Assembly: GCF_001403875.1 (NCBI RefSeq)
Contig: NZ_LN884297.1
Span: forward strand, 62,001-126,000
DNA: 64,000 bases
Reading direction: 5' to 3'
Source: Paenibacillus ihumii
GTDB lineage: Bacteria; Bacillota; Bacilli; Paenibacillales; Paenibacillaceae
In this document: positions 53,235 through 62,571 of the stretch, piece by piece
Layout: every line of letters starts with the position of its first letter
Position numbering within the stretch: the first letter of the stretch is position 1
Position numbers and translations under genes: made by a program
The notes under the pieces: model-generated
Told to the model about the DNA's origin: nothing
The model's input: only the letters and a program-made list of their open reading frames with translations
The model's database searches: none

Positions 53235-54809
53235 TTACTCTCGTTTGCGGAATTCCATCGGCGTCATCCCGTAGGTTTCTTTAAATTGCCTGCTGAAATA
53301 AGGAATATATCGATAACCAACCTGGTCGGCCACTTCGTAAATTTTGAGCGTCGGATTCCGCAGCAGCTCACAGGCCTTCTCCATCCTGAGCTGAATCAGC
53401 ATCTCGCTGAAGCTCCTGCCTACCTCCTCTTTAAATAAATGGCCTAAATAGTTCGGGGAGAAGGAAAATTTGTGGGCGATATCCTTCAAAGTAATGTTCT
53501 CATGCAGATTATCCTGCATCGTGCTCAGTATTTCGCGGATCAGCCTGCTGCACTGCGAGTTCTCCCTTTGTCGCAGAGTTTCGGAAATTTCGAAGGCCTT
53601 GCGCACGAGCCAGGAGCGGATGTCGTCCATCATTTCGAACTTCAATACGATATCCAGGCTAGAGAGCTCCAGGCCTAATATTTTGGATAAATCCTCATCC
53701 AGCGTGCTCAAGTAGTGCTCCAGCTTGAACACAATATATATCGCCAGATTGTAAATCGTAAACTTGGAACGCAGCGTGGATACGGATTGGAACAAATTAT
53801 CAATTTCATCATGTATTTTAACGAGCTCATAATTGGACATGGCCTTGAATAAGGCATCCAGGCGAATGTCCAGTGTTCTCGCATCTTTCATCTCTGGGGT
53901 ACGGCGGACTTCTTCATATTTAATGAGCTGTCCCCGGCCAATAAACATTTTGCCGTCCAGTGCTTCAAGCGCCTGCTTATAGGATTGAGGCATCAGGGAT
54001 ATATCCTCGACCGGGTCTCCAAGACCAATCGTCACAGACACAGCCAGCCTGTGGTTAACAGCACTATATAATGTAGAAATGCAATCATTCACTTGGTCTT
54101 CACGCATAATGACGGCTATCCGCCGTTTGGACAATTTGCATGCAAACTGCATGCCGAGCTCCAGCAGAAGCTGCTGCAGCTGCTGCAGCAAGCCGTCAAA
54201 TTGATCTGTCGCTTCCACCTGGTTCTGATTTCTCCGGCTTAAATCATCGATTTCCATGATGGCTGCCCGCAGCGGGCCTTGCAATGAATTTAACCCAGAA
54301 GCTGCAGCAACCCGCGTCCAGGCTTCAGTCTCCTGTCCCTTTAGCTCGCCCTCAAGCAGACGCAGGAGCAGTTCGTTTCTCGCCATCGGCATCATGCTTC
54401 GATATTGCTCCTCCGCTTCACGCCGTTTACCCTCAATTTCAAGCTCCTGCCTAACCGTCTGCAGCGAGGCAATCAGTTCATCATCATCTACGGGCTTAAG
54501 CACGTAGCTGCAAGCCTTCATGGAAAGTGCCTGCTTCACATAATGAAAGTCCTGATATCCGCTGACGAATACAATGCGAATATCCGGCTTCTTCTCGATC
54601 GCTATGCGCGCCAGCTCCAATCCAGACATATGAGGCATATTGATATCTGTCACCAAAATATCGACAGGCCGGCGTTCAATTACCTCGCAAGCGGCAAATC
54701 CGCTATTCACGGCATCAACCACTTCAAGCCCGAGCTCAGACCAGGGAATGAACTGCCTCATTCCTTCAAGGTCCAACACTTCGTCATCGGCCAGCAGCAC
54801 TTTGTACAT
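53235..54809 (-). CDS. YesN-type response regulator with AraC output
   Basis: 524 residues from ATG54809, 9 nt after GGGGGAG. The receiver has DDE and phospho-acceptor Asp in DILVTDINMPHMSG. A ~270-residue linker domain leads to a C-terminal AraC helix-turn-helix pair (NITLKDIAHKFSFSPNYLGH, KIYEVADQVGYRYIPYFSRQ). It sits between the ABC importer's binding-protein gene and the YesM kinase gene on the same strand and probably activates that importer. Confidence 0.94.
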   Translation of the reverse strand: MYKVLLADDEVLDLEGMRQFIPWSELGLEVVDAVNSGFAACEVIERRPVDILVTDINMPHMSGLELARIAIEKKPDIRIVFVSGYQDFHYVKQALSMKACSYVLKPVDDDELIASLQTVRQELEIEGKRREAEEQYRSMMPMARNELLLRLLEGELKGQETEAWTRVAAASGLNSLQGPLRAAIMEIDDLSRRNQNQVEATDQFDGLLQQLQQLLLELGMQFACKLSKRRIAVIMREDQVNDCISTLYSAVNHRLAVSVTIGLGDPVEDISLMPQSYKQALEALDGKMFIGRGQLIKYEEVRRTPEMKDARTLDIRLDALFKAMSNYELVKIHDEIDNLFQSVSTLRSKFTIYNLAIYIVFKLEHYLSTLDEDLSKILGLELSSLDIVLKFEMMDDIRSWLVRKAFEISETLRQRENSQCSRLIREILSTMQDNLHENITLKDIAHKFSFSPNYLGHLFKEEVGRSFSEMLIQLRMEKACELLRNPTLKIYEVADQVGYRYIPYFSRQFKETYGMTPMEFRKRE

Positions 54810-54879
54810 GGTGAACATCTCCCCCTGAGCGATCTTCTTGCTTTTATGAATTATTAATATCTGGATTTAGGTAACACAA

Positions 54880-54903
54880 TGAGGGGTCCCGGAGGCCCCC
54901 TCA
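54880..54903 (-). other. Intra-operon hairpin after binding-protein gene
   Basis: TGAGGGG (54880-54886) pairs with CCCCTCA (54897-54903), 11 bp past the binding-protein stop. No good T run follows on the minus strand. It lies in the same position as the hairpins near 11697 and 25068. Confidence 0.5.
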
Positions 54904-54913
54904 AATACAACTA

Positions 54914-56587
54914 TTAATTTCTATTAATCATTGCCTTATTCTCTTCCCACTTCATTGTATAATAGTCGAGCACTTTTTGGAATCCAGCCTTCATCGAATC
55001 TTCGTGGGCCTTATCCAGTATGGCTAACGCTTCTTCATCCGTCTTAGCATACATGGACTGCGGTCTCGCCTTCAGCCAAATATCCTTAACCCGCTGGAAA
55101 GCAATTCCTTCCTCGGTATCCGGCATCGGGTGCATGTTTACAAACTCCGTATAGTCGCCTTGCGTTTTCCATGTGATTTTATACTGCCAGTAAGTCGCCC
55201 AGTTCCGATCCTCTTCCTTCAAGGTCTCTTCATATTTTCCTTTCATATCATCCAGATATACGGTATTACCCACCCACTGGAACGGATCCGTACTCTTCTG
55301 ATACTCGGCCAGTTGGTCTCTTTGCGTTACATATTTCTCCGTAAATATCGGCGTAGTTCCATCCTCTTGCCAGCCTTGCCAGTACTCTCCCTCAACTCCG
55401 TAGTATTGCAAGACCATCCCCTCAGGTCCCGTCCACCAGTCAAGGAATGCAAATACAGCCTCAGGATTCTTCGCGCTGGTCGTGATTACCGCAGCATTCC
55501 AGCCTAATTTATTATAAGTCCCTGGATAAATTTTGTTCTTGTCCAGACCTTCCTTGTAGATCGGCCAAATCATGAAATAACCGTCATTTGGATCTTTCTT
55601 TCTTAACGCTACATCAGCTTCCATAGCAAATACCGTAGGGTTCCCCGAAGCATATACAGCTACGCGGCCGGATACAAGCTTCTCTTGAACCTGATCACGG
55701 GTTTGTGTCATGGCATCTTGTGTGATCAGACCTTCACGGAACAATTTAGCCGTGTAGACAACAGATTCACGGAATGCCTCATCCTTATAAATCGATTCCA
55801 TCTTGTCGCCCACAGGAACGGCATAATATCTTTCGGCACTTAAGTTATTTTCTTTAAATGCAGAATAAATTTGGCTTAGACCGTGTCCCTCTGCGGCCAA
55901 ATCTGTTTCCAGCGGGATGACGTTTGGATATTTCTCTTTAACCATTTTCAAATAGTTGTATAAATCGTCAGTCGTCTCCAGCTTAGGAGATCCGAGTTCC
56001 TCGTAGATTTTCTTGTTCACTACCCAGCCCGCATTACCGTTCGGGCGGTTCGTATACCAGTTCGGGAATTGATACAGCTTCCCGTCAGGTGAACGCAGCA
56101 TATTTAAGGCTACAGGGTCAAGCCATTTTTTCAGATTCGGATATTTATCCAGGTAATCATCAAGCGGCACCAGAAGCCCAGCTTCCCGAAGACGCTCTAC
56201 GTCTGCACCACGTTCTCCCCAAACGATGTCCGGCAATTCACCGGAAGCAATCATCGTATTGAGCTTTTGAGCGTTATTTCCACCGTTCGGAATTTCCTTG
56301 ATTGTAATTTTTTTGTTGTCTTGAACCCATTTGGTCATGGGATCTGCTCCCCATTTCGGCATCGTGTACCACTCATAGTTACCGAAGATTGAGATTTCAA
56401 GAGGCTCTTTGCCAAGCTCATACAGGTTGGATTCCTCAGGAGGTGTATTTCCCTCCTGCTGCTGCTCTCCCCCAGTGTTGCTCGGTGCGGCTCCTTTGTT
56501 GCCCCCATTGCCGGAGGAGCAACCCACCATGAGTGAGAAGACCATCACCACAGACAAGATACTGATCAGCCAATTTCTTTTTTTCAT
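54914..56587 (-). CDS. LplA-type sugar-binding lipoprotein of ABC importer
   Basis: 557 residues from ATG56587 (ribosome site AAAGGGG); a TTG at 56608 opens the frame further. It has a lipoprotein signal with Cys in VMVFSLMVGCSSG (about 23) and a Gly/Asn/Gln-rich linker. The LplA-like mature domain shows LEISIFGNYEWYTMPKWGAD and INRN at the C-terminus. It delivers an oligosaccharide to the two permeases encoded upstream. Confidence 0.93.
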   Translation of the reverse strand: MKKRNWLISILSVVMVFSLMVGCSSGNGGNKGAAPSNTGGEQQQEGNTPPEESNLYELGKEPLEISIFGNYEWYTMPKWGADPMTKWVQDNKKITIKEIPNGGNNAQKLNTMIASGELPDIVWGERGADVERLREAGLLVPLDDYLDKYPNLKKWLDPVALNMLRSPDGKLYQFPNWYTNRPNGNAGWVVNKKIYEELGSPKLETTDDLYNYLKMVKEKYPNVIPLETDLAAEGHGLSQIYSAFKENNLSAERYYAVPVGDKMESIYKDEAFRESVVYTAKLFREGLITQDAMTQTRDQVQEKLVSGRVAVYASGNPTVFAMEADVALRKKDPNDGYFMIWPIYKEGLDKNKIYPGTYNKLGWNAAVITTSAKNPEAVFAFLDWWTGPEGMVLQYYGVEGEYWQGWQEDGTTPIFTEKYVTQRDQLAEYQKSTDPFQWVGNTVYLDDMKGKYEETLKEEDRNWATYWQYKITWKTQGDYTEFVNMHPMPDTEEGIAFQRVKDIWLKARPQSMYAKTDEEALAILDKAHEDSMKAGFQKVLDYYTMKWEENKAMINRN

Positions 56588-56672
56588 CCTGCTGCTTTCC
56601 CCTTTCAAATTCTTAATTTATGTTTAAAGCATGATGCTCTAAACGCTGTACATACGAGTAGCTGCGCCCGAT

Positions 56673-57566
56673 CTACTCTTTCAGCGAACCTACAAGAACC
56701 CCTTTAACGAAATGCTTCTGTACGAATGGATATACAGTAATAATCGGAAGTGTGGCTACCATCATCGTGGCCATGGACAAGGATTTGCTTGTAATCGTTC
56801 TCACTTTGGCCATATGCGCCAAAGCGGAGGAATCAAGCCCGCCCTGATCCGTTACAATATTCGAAAGAAGAATCTGCCGGAGGATGGTCTGGATCGGATA
56901 CTTTTCTACATCCGAAATATAAATCCCCGCCAGGAACCATTCATTCCAATGCGCAACCGCCGTAAACAAGGACAAAGTCGCTATGACCGGACCCGACAGC
57001 GGAATTACGATACGGAAGAATGTTCCCCAGTTACCGCAGCCGTCTATTCGCGCCGATTCCTCAAGCCCTACCGGAAGCCCCTGGAAGAAAGTACGGAATA
57101 TAATCATATTCCAGACACCGACCAGGGAAGGGATGATAAATACCCAGAAGGAATTCATCAGTCCAAGGTTACGGATGAGCAGGAATGTAGGAATCAGACC
57201 GCCCGAGAAATATATAGTAATAATACACATAATCATGTAATATTTCCGGCCGATTAACTCCCTTTTTGACATGCCGTATGCAAAGATGGCTGTACAGAAT
57301 ATCGATGAGATTGTACCGATCACTGTACGAAGAACCGAGACAACAAAGCCGTTAATCAGCCTTTCGTCCTTAAACACCACACCATAATTCTCCAATGTGA
57401 ACACTCTGGGCCAAAGCGTAATTCCGCCTCTTGAAGTATCCATTCCTTCGTTAAAGGAAATTGCCAGCGCATTCAGGAATGGATACAAGGTTGTAATCGC
57501 CAGTAAACTCAAGAAAACATAAATGATAATTACCATGAGCCGATCGCCGAAGCTTTCACGTGCCAT
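56673..57566 (-). CDS. LplC/YtcP-type carbohydrate ABC permease
   Basis: 297-residue membrane protein with six hydrophobic segments. The EAA loop reads EESARIDGCGNWGTFFRIVI (about 185). It opens SFGDRLMVIIIYVFLSLLAI, which is typical of YtcP/LplC. It is encoded 27 bp after LplB and pairs with it in the membrane. Confidence 0.93.
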   Translation of the reverse strand: MARESFGDRLMVIIIYVFLSLLAITTLYPFLNALAISFNEGMDTSRGGITLWPRVFTLENYGVVFKDERLINGFVVSVLRTVIGTISSIFCTAIFAYGMSKRELIGRKYYMIMCIITIYFSGGLIPTFLLIRNLGLMNSFWVFIIPSLVGVWNMIIFRTFFQGLPVGLEESARIDGCGNWGTFFRIVIPLSGPVIATLSLFTAVAHWNEWFLAGIYISDVEKYPIQTILRQILLSNIVTDQGGLDSSALAHMAKVRTITSKSLSMATMMVATLPIITVYPFVQKHFVKGVLVGSLKE

Positions 57567-57593
57567 TTCCGCATTCCTCCAATTGTGTCAGGA

Positions 57594-58562
57594 TTACCAT
57601 AGACTATTGCCGGATCTTCTAGCTATTAGGTTCGCCAATGTCAAAAGTCCAACGCTTACTACTGCTTTGAACAAACCGACCGCCGTAGCGAAAGAGTAAC
57701 GATAGTTTTCAATACCCACCCGCACGACATACGTGTCGATAACATCGGAGACGTCCCTAAGCGATTTATCTGCAGCGAGGATCAGGATATCTTCAAAGCC
57801 TGCACTGAGCAGATTGCCGATAGCCAAAATCATGAAGATCGTAACAACTGGCATGATCGAAGGAAGCGTTATCAAATAAATTTGTTTAAAGCGGCTTGCC
57901 CCATCGATGGAGGCTGCCTCATAGGTATGCGGGTCAACTCCGGCAATCGCTGCCAAGTACACGATTGAGCCGAAACCAATCTCTTTCCACACATTCGTGG
58001 TTATGAGAATTCCCCAAAAATACTCAGGCAAGGACAAGAAATTAATCGGCTGGGAGATTAGGTTAAAGCGCTCCAGCAGCATATTAATGGCACCGCTGTC
58101 TACGGACAGCAAGGAGCTCACCAGACCGCCAACAATAACCCAGGACATAAAGTATGGCAAGTAAGTCACGGTTTGGACGGTTCTTTTAAATGCCATATTC
58201 CGGACTTCATTCAGCATCAATGCCAGCATGATTGGTGCTGGAAATCCAATTAGGAATTTAAGGAAGCTGATGACGATCGTGTTGCGCATGACCACACCGA
58301 ATTCCGGCGAGTTGAAAAAATAATTAAAATGCTTGAATCCTACCCAGGGACTGCTCGTGAAGCTGCTGCCGATTTTATAATCCTGAAAAGAGATTAAAAT
58401 TCCGTACATGGGAATGTACGAAAAGACAAAAACGAGCGCCAAAGCTGGGATGACCATTAACTGCAAATCCCATTGTTTCAAAAAGCGCATCAGCCCGCTC
58501 TTCTTTTTTTTGGTCTGCGGCAGGCTTGGCTGCATACTTTTCTCAACGGAAAGCTGTGACAT
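57594..58562 (-). CDS. LplB/YteP-type carbohydrate ABC permease
   Basis: 322-residue membrane protein. A cytosolic Lys-rich N-terminus (PQTKKKKSGLMRFLKQWDL) is followed by six hydrophobic segments and the EAA loop YEAASIDGASRFKQIYLITL (about 220). It is the first gene of the importer operon. GTAGGAGGGAAC precedes the ATG. There is no ATPase in the cluster. Confidence 0.93.
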   Translation of the reverse strand: MSQLSVEKSMQPSLPQTKKKKSGLMRFLKQWDLQLMVIPALALVFVFSYIPMYGILISFQDYKIGSSFTSSPWVGFKHFNYFFNSPEFGVVMRNTIVISFLKFLIGFPAPIMLALMLNEVRNMAFKRTVQTVTYLPYFMSWVIVGGLVSSLLSVDSGAINMLLERFNLISQPINFLSLPEYFWGILITTNVWKEIGFGSIVYLAAIAGVDPHTYEAASIDGASRFKQIYLITLPSIMPVVTIFMILAIGNLLSAGFEDILILAADKSLRDVSDVIDTYVVRVGIENYRYSFATAVGLFKAVVSVGLLTLANLIARRSGNSLW

Positions 58563-58797
58563 ATGTTGTTCCCTCCTACTCCGTTTTACAACTTACTTAT
58601 ATCTTAAAAAAGACAGAGATTATTAACTACTTGCCTAATCAACTAAATCTGATAAAAATCACCGTCTTCTTATAGCTGGAGCATGAAGGAGAACAAAATA
58701 TCACTTCAGCAAACTGAGAACAAAGTATTAGGTAAACAAAGAGATGCCCCTGTGGTCATGCTTGATGACAGCCGGGACACCCCTGATCGTTATAGCT

Positions 58798-60108
58798 TTA
58801 TGCAAAAAATTTCGGAAGATACTCGCGATGCGCCTCCAGCATTTCATTCAGGAGCGCTTGCGCCTTCGAGACGGAAGGCACGAGCGGATGATGCGCCAGG
58901 GCCAGCAGTGCCAGCGCCCGATCACCGCTTACTGCAGCGTCGATCGCCAAGCTCTCGTACGTCTTGACTGCATGCAGCAGGCCCTTGATGTGCGATGGAA
59001 CATGCCCTGGGACAAGAGGAACGGGACCGCCGGAGGTCACGACGCAGTTCACCTCAATAGAGGCATCCTCAGGCAGAAAATCATAAATGCCGTTATTTGT
59101 CACGTTCAGCGTCTGGATATCATTGCGTCCCAGATACAGCGACTGCATCAGCCTTACTGCAGCCTCAGAGTAATAAGCTCCTCCGCGCTGCTCCAGCTGC
59201 TTCGGCTTCTCCTCCAGCGTCTCGTCCTGGTACAGCTCGAACAATTCCTCCTCCACCCGGCTGACGATGTCGGCCCGGGTCCCGTTCTTCAGCAATGATT
59301 CCTTCATTTCCTCGAACATCTCGTTCTGCATGTAAAAATATTTGAGATAGTAGGTCGGAACGGCCGATAGCGATTGCAGAAATTCAGGATCCCAGCCGAA
59401 GGTCGGAACATTCGTCGCCGTGTACGCGCCGCCTTCGCCCGCGAGGAGCTCAGGCAGAACCTCTTTGCCGTCTACGAGGGCAGAGGTAACCCAGTGCAGA
59501 TGGTTGATACCGACGAACTCCGGAAGAACCTTCTCCTCCGGCACATGATAAGCCGATGCCAGAGACTTCTTGAAATTGATCGGTGAATTACACAGTCCGA
59601 TCGATTTGACCCGCGAGTACTTATGGACAGCCTCGGTAATCATTCCCGCCGGATTCGTAAAGTTCAGCATCCATGCATGCGGCGCCAGCTCCTCAATATC
59701 GCGGCAAATATCCAAAATGACTGGAATCGTGCGCAGCGCCTTGAACATGCCCCCAGGTCCGGTCGTCTCCTGACCGATCACGCCATGGCTAATCGGAATA
59801 TGCTCGTCGAGCTTCCTGGCTTCCAGCATGCCGACGCGCATCTGCGTCGATACGAAATCCGCGTCCTTGATCGCTTCCCTCCGGTCCAGGGTCAAATGCA
59901 CCTCAATGGGCAGTCCTGCCTTGCGAACCATACGCTTGGCGAGATTGCCCACGATGTCCAGCTTGTGCTTCCCCGCCTCGATATCGACCAGCCAAATTTC
60001 GGCTATCGGCATTTCCTCATACCCGTTGATTAATCCTTCCACCAGCTCAGGGGTATACGAGGAGCCCCCACCAATTACAGCTATTTTGAGTCCGCGTCTG
60101 TCACTCAT
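58798..60108 (-). CDS. Glycoside hydrolase family 4, probable 6-phospho-beta-glucosidase
   Basis: 436-residue cytosolic NAD+/Mn2+-dependent hydrolase. The N-terminal Rossmann motif is VIGGGSSYTPELVEGL (residues 11-26). The metal-binding Cys in GLCNSPINF (about 172) and His in INHLHWVT (about 202) mark GH4, and the sequence resembles phospho-beta-glucosidases (LicH/CelF). It overlaps the BadF-type kinase gene by 8 bp. GH4 enzymes here may act on a phosphorylated disaccharide made by that kinase; this is inference. Confidence 0.9.
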   Translation of the reverse strand: MSDRRGLKIAVIGGGSSYTPELVEGLINGYEEMPIAEIWLVDIEAGKHKLDIVGNLAKRMVRKAGLPIEVHLTLDRREAIKDADFVSTQMRVGMLEARKLDEHIPISHGVIGQETTGPGGMFKALRTIPVILDICRDIEELAPHAWMLNFTNPAGMITEAVHKYSRVKSIGLCNSPINFKKSLASAYHVPEEKVLPEFVGINHLHWVTSALVDGKEVLPELLAGEGGAYTATNVPTFGWDPEFLQSLSAVPTYYLKYFYMQNEMFEEMKESLLKNGTRADIVSRVEEELFELYQDETLEEKPKQLEQRGGAYYSEAAVRLMQSLYLGRNDIQTLNVTNNGIYDFLPEDASIEVNCVVTSGGPVPLVPGHVPSHIKGLLHAVKTYESLAIDAAVSGDRALALLALAHHPLVPSVSKAQALLNEMLEAHREYLPKFFA

Positions 60109-61096
60109 CCTCTGTCTCTCCCTTCAAGTTGCTGAAGCTTATGCCGCGCAGGCGGCCCATAATCTCCTCGCTTGCTTCATGTCCCGCTGCATCCATGGCG
60201 CTTAACACCGCACCGGCAACGGGCTCCATAGTAATGCGCGCAACCTTGGCGCGCGGAGCCGTCAGGCTGATGGTCCTGGCCAGCGCATCGGTCAGAATCG
60301 TGCCTCGGCTCTTGGATAAGATGCTGCCGCCAAGCACGACATCAAATTCTTCCTCCTCCATCCCGAGCCTGCGAATCAGCGCTGCAGCCGCATTCCCCAG
60401 TTCACTGCCCTGCTCCGCCAAATGGCTGGCAGCGACTTCGTCGCCTTGTTCCGCTGCCGCAAATACAAGCTCCGCCAAGGATAGAGGCGGAACATAGCCT
60501 TGATCCAGCGCCGCATCAAGCATTTGCGGAACGCTTGGGAATCCCGTAGCCTGCAGTACATAGTCGTGGAGTATCGTGGGCTTGCCCCGTAAATCCCAAG
60601 CGCGAACCGCAGACCGGAACGCGAAGTTCGCCAGATCCCTTCCCGAGCCTTGGCCGTCGCCGTAAATATAGCCGAACCCGCCGTATTGCAGCTCTTCGCC
60701 AGCCGAATTGCGGGCGGCGGCATTAAAGCCCGTGCCGCTGATCACGACCGCGCCATAGGAGCGAGCGGTGCCCGAACGCATGGCAATCATCGTATCGCAG
60801 GCGATGGAGTGCCGCGGAAAGCCCAATCTTTGAATCATCGGGCGCAGCACCTTATAATCCGGCTCGCGATCCGCCCCGGCAAGGCCGAAGTATGCATGAG
60901 TTATATTTTCCTTGGACAACCCCGCTTCCCGGAGAGCTTGATGACAAGCTGAAGCAATATTGTTCTCCGCATGAACGGGGTTGGTCTGATGATTTCCATT
61001 GCCGCTTGCACCGCGGCCGAGTGTCTCGCCCTTCTCATTGACGATAAGGCTGTATGTCTTGCTGCCGCCAGCGTCGACACCCAAAAAGAAGTTCAT
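60101..61096 (-). CDS. BadF/BadG-type ATPase, probable N-acetylglucosamine kinase
   Basis: 331 residues of the ASKHA superfamily. Phosphate 1 motif FFLGVDAGGSKTYSLIV (residues 3-19), phosphate 2-like GAVVISGTGFNAAARN (about 114) and the adenosine motif VVLGGSILSKS are present. Bacterial relatives phosphorylate GlcNAc or muramic-type amino sugars. It is upstream of the GH4 gene in the same operon and downstream of an AraC regulator. Confidence 0.87.
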   Translation of the reverse strand: MNFFLGVDAGGSKTYSLIVNEKGETLGRGASGNGNHQTNPVHAENNIASACHQALREAGLSKENITHAYFGLAGADREPDYKVLRPMIQRLGFPRHSIACDTMIAMRSGTARSYGAVVISGTGFNAAARNSAGEELQYGGFGYIYGDGQGSGRDLANFAFRSAVRAWDLRGKPTILHDYVLQATGFPSVPQMLDAALDQGYVPPLSLAELVFAAAEQGDEVAASHLAEQGSELGNAAAALIRRLGMEEEEFDVVLGGSILSKSRGTILTDALARTISLTAPRAKVARITMEPVAGAVLSAMDAAGHEASEEIMGRLRGISFSNLKGETEDE

Positions 61097-61178
61097 AGGT
61101 CATCTCTCCCTCTCCTTATTAGAATAAGGGGATAACCTGCTGAATTCTTCTATAATCAGCCTCAAAACTGATATCATC

Positions 61179-62123
61179 TTACTCTTTTGGAGCGCTTACA
61201 GTCGATTTGACGGCGGATTCCCCCTGCAGCCGCTTTCTCATTGCGCTGGGAGTCATGCCCAAATAGTTCAGGAATAGCCGATTGAAATTCGAGAGGTTTC
61301 TAAATCCGCATTGCTCAGCGATTTCCAGTACGCTCAGCTCTCCCTGCTCCAGCAATTCGACCGCATGATCCAGACGGAGCTGGACGAGATAATGCAGCGG
61401 CGAGGTTCCTACGACCTGGTTAAAAAGCGCGCTAAAGCGGGAGGGGCTCAGATGAGCGATATCCGCCAGCTCCTTCAACGTCCACGGATGGGAAATTTCG
61501 TTTTCCATCGCTATGATAACCGCCCTCATCTGCTCCAGCTGCCTGCGGCCGGAGAGGGAACGGCCCGCGCCTGTGCCTGTGGTTGCACCCGCGCTTCTGC
61601 CCAGCCCCTGGCGCTTAAAGCTGCGGTTTACCTCGCCCAGCAGAAGCAGCAGCAAGCCGCGGATGATCGAGGCATACGATGGCTGCATGGCTGCAAATTC
61701 CGCATCGATTTGCTCGATATATCCGGCAATTCTGTCACTTCCGGGCTGTTCATTCGAAATATGATTCGAGAAACAGGTCCCGCTATCCCGAAAGGGAAGC
61801 AGGATTTCCGGGTCGTATCTTTGCTCGGTTGCAAGCAAAGAAGGCTCCATCATCAGAATTACCATCTCGAGGCCATTGCCTTCGTAAGCACGATGCAGGT
61901 CATCCGAATCGATCAGGAAGATGTCGCCCGCACCAAACGGATATTCCTGCCCGTTGATAACATAAATCCCGGTGCCGCGAGCGATCAAATTGATTTCCAG
62001 AGCCCGGTGCCAATGAAGTCGCTGAAAGGAAGGGGATACCCCTTCAGTTCTGGAACTGTGCAAAGGGAAGTGCGGGGGAAGCGAAATCTGATCCCGCTGA
62101 ATGGAAGTGGTTGACGGCTTCAT
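61179..62123 (-). CDS. AraC-family transcriptional regulator with cupin domain
   Basis: 314 residues from ATG62123 (TTAGGAGGC 6 bp upstream); the frame is open to 62165. The N-terminal cupin is visible (RALEINLIARGTGIYVINGQ, about 40-60) and the C-terminal double helix-turn-helix is clear (LKELADIAHLSPSRFSALF, VLEIAEQCGFRNLSNFNRLF). It heads the kinase-GH4 genes and is divergent from the LPMO gene, so it could control both directions. Confidence 0.92.
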   Translation of the reverse strand: MKPSTTSIQRDQISLPPHFPLHSSRTEGVSPSFQRLHWHRALEINLIARGTGIYVINGQEYPFGAGDIFLIDSDDLHRAYEGNGLEMVILMMEPSLLATEQRYDPEILLPFRDSGTCFSNHISNEQPGSDRIAGYIEQIDAEFAAMQPSYASIIRGLLLLLLGEVNRSFKRQGLGRSAGATTGTGAGRSLSGRRQLEQMRAVIIAMENEISHPWTLKELADIAHLSPSRFSALFNQVVGTSPLHYLVQLRLDHAVELLEQGELSVLEIAEQCGFRNLSNFNRLFLNYLGMTPSAMRKRLQGESAVKSTVSAPKE

Positions 62124-62451
62124 TTTTTTGCCTCCTAACATCGTATTTATCTCTTGATCTAGCAAGGGTTTGCCAATAATGCCTTCATAGCTGTAAAAAA
62201 ATAGGCTTGACGAGTTGCATAAGAGAGCGTTAGTATGTTACTTAAAATTCTTAATGTTTTGTCATTTCTGTTGATTTTCGGAATATAATCCAGTGTTAAC
62301 CATGTAATTATTGCTGCATTTTGTCGATACTCGTCGTCTGTTCACCTTGTAAATTGCGATATGAACTCTGTCAAAGACTGTTTCAACCACGGAGCTCCTT
62401 GGAACAGCTTCTTCGGTCAGAGTTTATATAAATTTTATTTTGCAGGAGGTG
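62124..62451. promoter_or_regulatory. Divergent regulatory region of the AraC and LPMO genes
   Basis: This gene-free region holds a candidate plus-strand promoter: TTGACG (62207-62212), an 18-bp spacer and TAGTAT (62231-62236). A second TATAAT-containing stretch lies near 62283. No palindrome stands out as an operator. Confidence 0.4.
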
Positions 62452-62490
62452 ATGCTCATTAGTAAGAAGGCCTGCCAATTCATTGTATAA
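62452..62490 (+). CDS. Upstream ORF 1 of the LPMO leader (12 residues)
   Basis: AGGAGGTG directly precedes an ATG with very short spacing; the frame encodes [12 protein letters not shown] and stops at 62490. It could be a leader peptide or ribosome-loading site, or chance. Confidence 0.35.
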   Translation: MLISKKACQFIV

Positions 62491-62505
62491 GGAGGAGGAC
62501 CTGCA

Positions 62506-62571
62506 TTGTCAATCCAGGTAAAGCAAGGTTGCATAGTCGGTATATCCAATCTCAAAAGGGGGTTATCATAA
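62506..62571 (+). CDS. Upstream ORF 2 of the LPMO leader (21 residues)
   Basis: TTG62506 follows the strong ribosome site AAGGAGGAGG by 7-8 nt. The frame encodes a 21-residue peptide (ending [10 protein letters not shown]), and its TAA overlaps the LPMO ATG by one base (TAATG). This predicts translational coupling. Confidence 0.4.
   Translation: MSIQVKQGCIVGISNLKRGLS

Noticed and set aside
61311..62114. 267-residue plus-strand ORF opposite the AraC regulator
   Set aside because: Shadow frame of a confident gene with no ribosome site.
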